From: an uncultured Propionivibrio sp.
GTDB taxonomy: Bacteria; Pseudomonadota; Gammaproteobacteria; Burkholderiales; Rhodocyclaceae
Length of the DNA stretch: 40,432 nucleotides
Direction of reading: 5' to 3'
Assembly: GCA_937923255.1 (NCBI GenBank)
Contig: CALAIL010000010.1
Coordinates: 1-40,432, forward strand
The notes under the pieces were generated by a model that did no database searches, was not told where the DNA came from, and saw only the letters and a list, made by a program, of their open reading frames with translations. This document shows, piece by piece, positions 34,860 to 40,432 of the stretch; the stretch's first letter is position 1, and every line of letters starts with the position of its first letter. The translations under genes were made by a program, and so were the position numbers.

Positions 34860-35852
34860 ATGTCACAACACGCCCTCATGATGCAACGCATCGTTAGATT
34901 ATGGCTGCCGCTTGCCGCCGCCTTGTTCGGCATCGCCTGGTTCTCGCAGTGGCGTTATGACCCCAACAAAGAAGCGAAAGCGGGGCTGGAACGCCTCAAC
35001 CGCTGGCGGACACAGGCGGGAGTGCAGGAATTGCGTCCCAATCCTGCACTGACCAGAGCAGCGCAGAACCACGCCGCCTACCTTGGCAAAGACGCGCACG
35101 GCCACAGCGAAAACAACCGCCGCAACCCGCACTACACCGGCGCTGACCCGCAGGCGCGTGCTACCGCTGCCGGTTACCCGGCTCCGGTGGTGGAAAATCT
35201 CACCGCCGGCAACTTTGCGCGCAGCGGCATCCGCAGCACCGACGGTTTGATGACCGCCCTTTATCACCGCCTCGCCCTGCTCAACCCCGACCACGACGAA
35301 GCGGGCGCCGCCTGGGTACGAAGCCGCCACGCCGCCTTCGTCATCGTGCAGGGCAGCAGTCGCGAACGCGAGTTGTGCGCGCAGGCGGGCAGTCAAGCGA
35401 GCAAACGCTACGTCCTCACCATGGAGTGCAACGGCCAGGCGGTGAAAATCCCGCTCGATGCGGTACCGCGTCGCTACATCGGCGCAGTCAAATATCCCGC
35501 CGGCGGCAACATCGAGCCTGCCTACAATGGCAAAGAAATCCCCAACCCCATGCCCGGCACCAAAGCTGTCGGCAACCCAGTTAGCATCGCCTTTTATGGC
35601 ACGACGGCCGCCGTGGAAATGCGCGCCTTCACACTGCGTTCCAACAAAGGCGAAATCCGCAACCCGACCATCCTCACCGCCGCAAACGACCGTAACCGCC
35701 TGATGCAGGCGAACGAATTTGCCCTGTTCGCCCCCGCCCCGCTCGATTACGACACCGAATACACCGCCGAGTTTCGCTACACCCAGGGCGGCAAGGAACA
35801 AACGGAACGCTGGACCTTCCGCACCCGCAAGCGCAGAACCTTTGAGTGGTAA
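34860..35852 (+). CDS. Membrane-anchored CAP/SCP-domain protein with beta-sandwich tail
   Basis: The 330-residue protein has an N-terminal membrane segment (LWLPLAAALFGIAWF) and then a CAP/SCP domain of about 130 residues: LERLNRWRTQAGV, RAAQNHAAYL with the conserved histidine, HSENN, and HRLALLNPDHDEAGAAW. The C-terminal part (about 220-325) is rich in alternating strands (VEMRAFTLRSNKG, YTAEFRYTQGGKE) and may be an immunoglobulin-like fold. CAP proteins are secreted or exported with many roles; none is known here. The start is uncertain because no ribosome site is visible; ATGs at 34878 and 34881 are alternatives. Confidence 0.75.
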   Translation: MSQHALMMQRIVRLWLPLAAALFGIAWFSQWRYDPNKEAKAGLERLNRWRTQAGVQELRPNPALTRAAQNHAAYLGKDAHGHSENNRRNPHYTGADPQARATAAGYPAPVVENLTAGNFARSGIRSTDGLMTALYHRLALLNPDHDEAGAAWVRSRHAAFVIVQGSSRERELCAQAGSQASKRYVLTMECNGQAVKIPLDAVPRRYIGAVKYPAGGNIEPAYNGKEIPNPMPGTKAVGNPVSIAFYGTTAAVEMRAFTLRSNKGEIRNPTILTAANDRNRLMQANEFALFAPAPLDYDTEYTAEFRYTQGGKEQTERWTFRTRKRRTFEW

Positions 35853-36118
35853 TAGGGCGTCGAGATAGGCTGTCAATTTACAGCGCAGCGATAAATGGAA
35901 CCGGATCGTAGGGTAGGCCTTGGCTACCGTCTAAATCATATAAATGGGAAGCTAAAGCCCGCCCGACATTGCTGAGACAGCGGCGCGCCGCAGACGGTAT
36001 TGGAATACGGCACGGGTTTCCCATAAAAATCGCTACACGGCTTTATGAGTACCCGGCCAGGCGCGCCAACACACTTAGATTATTTTCTGGATGTGTACCA
36101 AACCGCAAGGAGACACTC
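35853..36118. other. Intergenic region with a short hairpin
   Basis: No gene is seen. GGTAG and CTACC (35912-35928) form a short hairpin inside a GTAGGGTAGGCC sequence that resembles widespread intergenic repeats. The end of the stretch supplies the AAGGAG ribosome site of the nitroreductase-like gene. Confidence 0.4.
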
Positions 36119-37090
36119 ATGAACGCCAACGACACCGTTTTCCGCCAACTGGTCACAGCCGCTACCCGGGCGCCGTCCGGACACAACAGCCAACCTTGGC
36201 ATTTTCGCGCGACCGCCGATGGCATCACCATTCTGCCCGACCCGGCGCGGATACTGCCCGCCGTTGATGGCGACCAGCGCGAACTCCTCATCAGCCTCGG
36301 CTGCGCGCTGGAAAACCTCTGTCTGCACGCCACCACCCTGCACTACGCCAGCACCGCGACCATCGGCGCCGACGGCCGCATTGACGTACATCTGCGTGCG
36401 GATGATGCCCTGCCTGCCGACACGCTCGCTGCCAGCATCACGCGCCGCCAGGCTAACCGCGCGACCTGCGACGGGCGGATGGTGCCGGATGATGTCCTGC
36501 AAACCCTGCTGGCGGAAGCAACCGCAAACATCCACATCCATGCCTTCGCCCGCGACACGCCGGCCTTCACGCAACTGGGCGACGCCATCCGCCGGGGTAA
36601 CGACGTACAGATGAACGACCCCGCCTTCAAAAACGAACTGCTGAGCTGGATACGCTACAACCGGAAACATAGCGAGGCGCACAACGACGGCATCAGCAAC
36701 GCCGTGCTGGGCGCACCCAACCTGCCACGCTGGCTGGCGAAAATCATCGTCAAAAGCATGATGAATGGCAAAAACCAGAACAAAACCGACGCCAAACATC
36801 TCGCCGCCGCCTCGCACCTGCTCCTTATCAGCAGCGACAGTGACGACAACGCCGCACGCATCGCTACCGGCCGCGTCCTGCAACGCCTGCTGCTACGCCT
36901 GAGCGCAGCAAACCTCGCCTGCGCCTTCCTCAACCCGCCCTGCGAAGTGGCAGCTATCCGCGCCGAACTGCGCGAAAGGCTGCCCATCGGCCACGCCTAT
37001 CCACAGATCCTGCTGCGCATCGGCTATGCCGCTGAACAACCCTACTCACTCCGCCGCCCTATTGACGAAGTGATTGTGTCCGAGGCTTGA
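36119..37090 (+). CDS. Nitroreductase-family protein (Acg-like)
   Basis: This 323-residue protein opens with ATRAPSGHNSQPWHF, the FMN-contact signature at the N-terminus of nitroreductase-fold proteins, followed by ISLGCALENLCLHA. The second half has AASHLLLISSDSD and GRVLQRLLLRLSAANL, as in the long Acg-type members rather than in NfnB-like enzymes of about 220 residues. Such proteins may bind flavin but often lack proven reductase activity. AAGGAG 7 bp before the ATG fixes the start at 36119; the frame is open upstream without a site. Its role near the NERD-helicase is unknown. Confidence 0.78.
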   Translation: MNANDTVFRQLVTAATRAPSGHNSQPWHFRATADGITILPDPARILPAVDGDQRELLISLGCALENLCLHATTLHYASTATIGADGRIDVHLRADDALPADTLAASITRRQANRATCDGRMVPDDVLQTLLAEATANIHIHAFARDTPAFTQLGDAIRRGNDVQMNDPAFKNELLSWIRYNRKHSEAHNDGISNAVLGAPNLPRWLAKIIVKSMMNGKNQNKTDAKHLAAASHLLLISSDSDDNAARIATGRVLQRLLLRLSAANLACAFLNPPCEVAAIRAELRERLPIGHAYPQILLRIGYAAEQPYSLRRPIDEVIVSEA

Positions 37091-37244
37091 GCCAACCTAC
37101 CACCGGGAAAAACCACCACTTCCGTCAGATAAAAATACCTGCTTATCATGAACCGCAGCCGCGTAAAATAAACGAATCTTCCCGTGCAGTTTTCACCACC
37201 TAACCATCACCGACATCCTATTAATCACCGACAGAAGGCACCCC

Positions 37245-39122
37245 GTGGCACAAATCCTCACCCCTCTGAAAAAAAGCAAAATGACCGTCGGCGAATGGCG
37301 CTTTGCTAGCCTGCTGCGCGACTACCTCGATGATGGTTACCTTGTTTGGTATAACGTCCCCAGCAATGGCGAACATCGCCGCTACCCGGATTTCCTCATT
37401 TTTCACCCCAGTCACGGCTTGTGGTGTTTGGAAATCAAGGACTGGCATATGGGCAACATCAAAACCATAAACAAAAATAGCGTAATCCTGAAAATCGGCG
37501 ATGACCAACTCACCACAACCGCCAACCCCATTGAGCAGGCGCGTGACTGCTGTTTCCCCGTCATTGATCACATGAAAAAAGACAGCCTGCTGTGCCAAGC
37601 AGACGGCAAATATCAAGGCAAGCTGCGCTTCCCCTGGGGTTTCGGTGCGGTGATGTGCAACTGGCAGCGCAGTCGCATCAGCGAAGCTGCGCGGGAACTT
37701 CTGGGAGACTGCTTCCCGCCGCGCCTCACCTGGTACAAAGAAGACATCCTCGAAGGCGTCCTCAGCCGACACGAATTTCTTGCCAAACTGCACGGCATGC
37801 TGCCATACAAATTCCCGGTAAAACTCAGTGACGAACAATGCCGCCGCGTGCGTGCGCACATCTACCCTGAATACATCGCCAACGCCCAGGAAGAACTCTT
37901 CAAAGCCGACCCCGACCGCGTCGAAACCATTAAAATCATGGACAAAGCCCAGGAACGCCTTGCGCGCGAACTCGGCGACGGCCACCGTGTCATCCACGGT
38001 GTCGCTGGCTCGGGTAAGACCATCATCCTGCAACACCGTGTACGTCAACTCGCTAAAGCCCACCCCCAAAAACCCATTCTTGTTATCTGCTACAACATCC
38101 TGCTGGCCAGCCTGCTTAAAGCCCGTTTAGACGATGTGGCAAATATCGAAGTCTGCCATTTCCATGACTGGTGCGCGCAGATGAAAACGCAGTACGACAT
38201 CAAAATCCCGCGCAGCAGCAACTACGCCGATAAACTGGCTGAAACCATCTGTGCTGCTGTGATTGACGGCAAAATCCCGGGAGGGCAATACCATGCCGTG
38301 CTGATTGACGAAGGGCACGACTTCGCCGAAGAGTGGCTGCGCGCGCTCGCCAAGATGCCGGAAGGCGCAGATGCCAAAGAACAACGACTACTGCTGCTCT
38401 ACGACGACGCGCAAACCCTCTATGCTGATCGCCACAGCATCGACTTCTCGCTCACTTCCGTCGGCATCCAGGCACAAGGACGCACCCGCATCCTGCGTGT
38501 GAACTACCGCAACAGTGAAGAAATCTGCCACTACGCCAATGACTTTAAACACCGCTTTATGACCGATACCCCCATCAGCAGCGAAGAAACCGGCGAAGAA
38601 GACGAGGAAAACGAAAACACCGCAGAAAATGAAGCGCAGCCCATTCCCATCATTGCCGTCGAAAGTGGCGGCGGCAATAGCGGCATCGCGCCTGAATACC
38701 GGCAAACCGCCAACCGCAGCGAAGAAATCCGCACCATCACCGACGCCATCCGCGCCTGGCACGCAGCGGGCACGCCCTACGGCGACATTGCCGTCCTCTA
38801 TTACAAAAAAGACCAGTGCAGAGAACTTGGTACGGCGCTACAACAGGCAGGCATCCCGCTGCAAAATCCCATTAGCAGCGACGAACGCAAACATTACCGC
38901 CCTGACCCAGACAAAATTCTGGTCTGTACCATTCACAGTAGCAAAGGCGGCGAATTCCCATGCGTCATCATCAGCGGCGTGGACACCCTGCATGACGATA
39001 GCGAAGAACAGCGCCAGAAAAACGCCCGCCTGCTCTACGTTGGCATGACCCGCGCGCAAAACCACCTGCTGCTGACCGCCGCTGGCGAGAACACCTACAC
39101 CCGCTTACTAGAACAACGATAA
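37245..39122 (+). CDS. NERD-domain UvrD/Rep-type helicase
   Basis: The 625-residue protein joins an N-terminal NERD nuclease-related domain (about 15-110; GEWRFASLL, YPDFLIFHP, LEIKDW, with the predicted catalytic E/D/K positions) to an SF1 helicase. Helicase motifs are GVAGSGKT (Walker A, near 250), IDEGHDF (a DEGH variant of motif II), YDDAQTLY, RVNYRNSEE, TIHSSKGGEF and LYVGMTRAQNH. A very acidic insert (EETGEEDEENEN) lies near residue 450. Translation starts at GTG, with AAGG 7 bp before it. NERD-helicases are scattered in accessory regions, and a role in DNA repair or phage defence is plausible but unproven. Confidence 0.88.
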   Translation: MAQILTPLKKSKMTVGEWRFASLLRDYLDDGYLVWYNVPSNGEHRRYPDFLIFHPSHGLWCLEIKDWHMGNIKTINKNSVILKIGDDQLTTTANPIEQARDCCFPVIDHMKKDSLLCQADGKYQGKLRFPWGFGAVMCNWQRSRISEAARELLGDCFPPRLTWYKEDILEGVLSRHEFLAKLHGMLPYKFPVKLSDEQCRRVRAHIYPEYIANAQEELFKADPDRVETIKIMDKAQERLARELGDGHRVIHGVAGSGKTIILQHRVRQLAKAHPQKPILVICYNILLASLLKARLDDVANIEVCHFHDWCAQMKTQYDIKIPRSSNYADKLAETICAAVIDGKIPGGQYHAVLIDEGHDFAEEWLRALAKMPEGADAKEQRLLLLYDDAQTLYADRHSIDFSLTSVGIQAQGRTRILRVNYRNSEEICHYANDFKHRFMTDTPISSEETGEEDEENENTAENEAQPIPIIAVESGGGNSGIAPEYRQTANRSEEIRTITDAIRAWHAAGTPYGDIAVLYYKKDQCRELGTALQQAGIPLQNPISSDERKHYRPDPDKILVCTIHSSKGGEFPCVIISGVDTLHDDSEEQRQKNARLLYVGMTRAQNHLLLTAAGENTYTRLLEQR

Positions 39123-39136
39123 ATCATCTGCGCCAA

Positions 39137-39160
39137 AACCATGCACACCCGCATGGTTTC
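39137..39160 (+). terminator. Hairpin terminator after the NERD-helicase gene
   Basis: AAACCATG (39137-39144) pairs perfectly with CATGGTTT (39153-39160) around an 8-nt loop, 14 bp after the stop codon. The T tract is only the stem's TTT, so termination may be partial. Confidence 0.55.
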
Positions 39161-39204
39161 ATCCCGATGCCCGAAAGAAACGCTATCGTCTCCTGCGAAA
39201 TTAC

Positions 39205-39249
39205 ATGACCACTTACAACCACGGCGCCCACGCTCTGCCCGATTGTTAA
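39205..39249 (+). pseudogene. Possible remnant of an IS200/IS605-type transposase start
   Basis: Fourteen codons read MTTYNHGAHALPDC before a stop. The pattern Y-x-H-G-A-H-x-L-x-D-C matches the N-terminus of small TnpA tyrosine transposases (which continue with a YHLVW motif). No continuation could be recognised. The match is short, so chance is possible. Confidence 0.35.
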
Positions 39250-39275
39250 GGCTGCGACACCGCCCTGCTTGGTGA

Positions 39276-39533
39276 CACTACCGCCTGAGCGCATACCAAT
39301 ACGACAAAGACGGGGGCGAGCCGTTAAGCGACAGGGAACTGTCCTACATCGTAGCCAACTGCAAAGGCCGCCTGTTCTACCGCGCCTGGGGCAAAACCCG
39401 GCCTATACCGCTGAAAATCTGGCTATGCGGGGCGATAAAAAATGCGCAGAGGGGAATCGCGTGCAAGCCGGGGCTGCCCAACCGCTTCGATGCCGCCCAC
39501 CGCCTGCGCGAATTGCCGCAGCTACCGCTGTAA
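39276..39533 (+). pseudogene. Gene remnant without start codon
   Basis: A frame of 85 codons begins right after a TGA and has no ATG or GTG start or ribosome site. It contains AYQYDKDGGEPLSDRELSYI and FYRAWGKTRP, and ends PQLPL. The composition looks protein-coding, but I do not recognise the family. It ends exactly where the second Correia-like repeat begins, as if truncated by it. Confidence 0.4.
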
Positions 39534-39583
39534 AATTAAGCCGAAAGAAAGACGGCACGTCGAAGACAGTACAGGTAATGCGA
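39534..39583 (+). repeat. Correia-like repeat, copy 2 (left half)
   Basis: AATTAAGC, then CGGCACGTCGAAG and ACAGTACAGGTAA parallel copy 1 (34735-34780) base by base apart from a short insertion. The right half of the element is absent. It stands in the same orientation as copy 1, and its AGGTAA supplies the only ribosome-site-like sequence of the following hydrolase gene. Confidence 0.6.
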
Positions 39584-40186
39584 ATGAAAAATGCAGTGAT
39601 CTACATACATGGTCAAGGTGGAAATGCGAAAGAAGCCGAACACTATAAAAAATTCTTTAGCGATGAATATGACATTATCGGGTTTGATTACAAATCGGAA
39701 TTTCCCTGGGATGCCAAAGAGGAATTTTCCAAATTCTTTGTTTCCATCGCCCCGCGATATAACAAGATTTTTTTGATAGCAAATAGTATTGGTGCTTATT
39801 ACGCCATGCTGTCACTGGCGGATAGCCCTATTGAGAAAGCGATGTTCATCTCTCCTATCGTTGACATGGAGAAATTGATTTTGAACATGCTGGCCCGCTC
39901 AAACGTAACAGAAGAAGAACTGCATAAAGAAAAAGTAATCGAAACATCCTTTGGAGAATCTTTATCCTGGGAATATCTTTCTTATGTGAGAAATCATCCG
40001 ATAATTTGGCATATACCGACCCATATTCTTTACGCAGAGAACGACACGATGACTTCATTGGAAACCATAACGGATTTTGCCAATAAAATTGGCGCGAATC
40101 TGACCGTGATGAAGAATGGCGAACATTGGTTTCATACAGAGGAGCAAATGATTTCCCTGGATAATTGGTTTAAGGAATTTATATAA
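39584..40186 (+). CDS. Small alpha/beta hydrolase
   Basis: The 200-residue protein has the alpha/beta-hydrolase pattern: IYIHGQGGNAKEAEHY (oxyanion loop) at the N-terminus, the nucleophile serine in LIANSIGAYYAM, an aspartate in YAENDTMT and the histidine in GEHWFHTE. It resembles small serine hydrolases of the RBBP9/YdeN kind, with no recognisable lid. The substrate is unknown. The start at 39584 is preferred (AGGT 7 bp upstream); an ATG two codons earlier is possible. The gene is clearly A+T-rich and directly follows Correia-like copy 2, which suggests recent acquisition. Confidence 0.75.
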   Translation: MKNAVIYIHGQGGNAKEAEHYKKFFSDEYDIIGFDYKSEFPWDAKEEFSKFFVSIAPRYNKIFLIANSIGAYYAMLSLADSPIEKAMFISPIVDMEKLILNMLARSNVTEEELHKEKVIETSFGESLSWEYLSYVRNHPIIWHIPTHILYAENDTMTSLETITDFANKIGANLTVMKNGEHWFHTEEQMISLDNWFKEFI

Positions 40187-40211
40187 CCCACCCCGGCAGG
40201 GAGCACGCAAA

Positions 40212-40281
40212 CGTAGATTGGTCTGCCAAACCCAATACTTTCCGGACGGTACGGTTTTGTTGGGTCTCGACCCAAGCTACG
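40212..40281. repeat. Long imperfect inverted repeat (REP/MITE-like)
   Basis: The left arm (40212-40235) begins CGTAGATTGG and ends ACCCAA. The right arm (40259-40281), read backwards on the other strand, begins CGTAGCTTGG and ends ACCCAAC. Together they can form a hairpin of about 23 bp per arm. The inner TTGGGTC-TC-GACCCAA is a known type of widespread intergenic palindrome. It lies after the hydrolase gene. Confidence 0.65.
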
Positions 40282-40328
40282 CACTGCAAACCTGAGTCTT
40301 ATCCGCTCACCAAAACCAAAGGAATGCG

Positions 40329-40432
40329 ATGGAACAGCATATCAACTACATCACGCTCGGCGTCGGCCGTAGCCTTCCCCGTCAAGTAGACGGTTGTAAA
40401 GGAGAATTTACCCGTTCGCATTGTTGGCGGAA
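40329..40432 (+). CDS. Partial gene beginning like a VOC/glyoxalase-family protein
   Basis: An AAAGGA site stands 5 bp before ATG 40329, and the first residues MEQHINYITLGV are typical of VOC-superfamily proteins (which go on to DLPRA-x2-FY). Here the frame continues GRSLPRQVDGCKGEF without the expected FY, and runs off the edge. It may be a truncated or frame-altered gene. Confidence 0.45.
   Translation, partial: MEQHINYITLGVGRSLPRQVDGCKGEFTRSHCWR

Noticed and set aside
34860..39122. A complete known defence system around the NERD-helicase
   Set aside because: The neighbouring CAP and nitroreductase-like genes are not known defence partners, and I could not match the set to any described system.

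Overview
The window is bacterial, gene-dense and mostly G+C-rich. Its gene content suggests a betaproteobacterium, most likely of the Rhodocyclales (a Propionivibrio-like anaerobe or facultative anaerobe). This placement is an inference from content, not from a marker-gene comparison. It rests on a biotin-dependent, sodium-pump-type methylmalonyl-CoA decarboxylase operon, an indolepyruvate oxidoreductase/phenylacetate-CoA ligase cluster, a MutL with the endonuclease motif (the family without MutH), and argA next to yggX. No rRNA, tRNA or CRISPR was seen.

Layout. (1) 1-2200, minus: biotin carrier (cut by the edge), OadG-type gamma subunit and MmdA carboxyltransferase, with a readable promoter and a palindrome against its -35. 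(2) 2550-6510, plus: orphan TRAP binding protein DctP, then mutL-miaA. (3) 6482-12762: two divergent aromatic-acid cassettes. Minus iorA-iorB-paaK-ACT faces plus paaK-ACT. A 63-bp relic of the iorA start lies beyond the second cassette. (4) 13353-14851: exported histidine phosphatase and dgkA, converging on a degenerate repeat array. (5) 15035-15873: an A+T-rich island with an unknown membrane protein interrupted at an A6 run. (6) 16053-20699: rpiA, yggX, argA, rsmE and a short-chain dehydrogenase. (7) 20721-21160: a larger array of the same repeat family. (8) 21294-29674: glycogen operon glgP-glgB-glgX-malQ, then a DUF2934 protein. (9) 30759-34311: short-chain dehydrogenase, and malic enzyme with an AEC-type carrier. 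(10) 34.5-40.4 kb: an accessory region with a broken XRE regulator, CAP-domain protein, nitroreductase-like protein, NERD-helicase and alpha/beta hydrolase. It also holds transposase-like and other gene remnants, and two direct copies of a repeat resembling the Correia element of Neisseria.

How the genes fit together. The mmd genes would turn methylmalonyl-CoA into propionyl-CoA while pumping Na+. IorAB would oxidatively decarboxylate arylpyruvates to aryl-acetyl-CoA, and PaaK would activate the free arylacetates. The tandem-ACT proteins may sense aromatic amino acids. GlgP/GlgX/MalQ degrade and remodel glycogen and GlgB branches it; GlgA and GlgC are not in the window. Malic enzyme and the AEC carrier look like a malate-use pair.

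The most unusual observations are the degenerate palindromic repeat family at two loci, the Correia-like direct repeats bracketing the NERD-helicase segment, the A6 frameshift in the A+T-rich membrane gene, the IorA without a ferredoxin domain together with its relic, and two genes (mutL, rsmE) whose -10 boxes predict leaderless transcripts.
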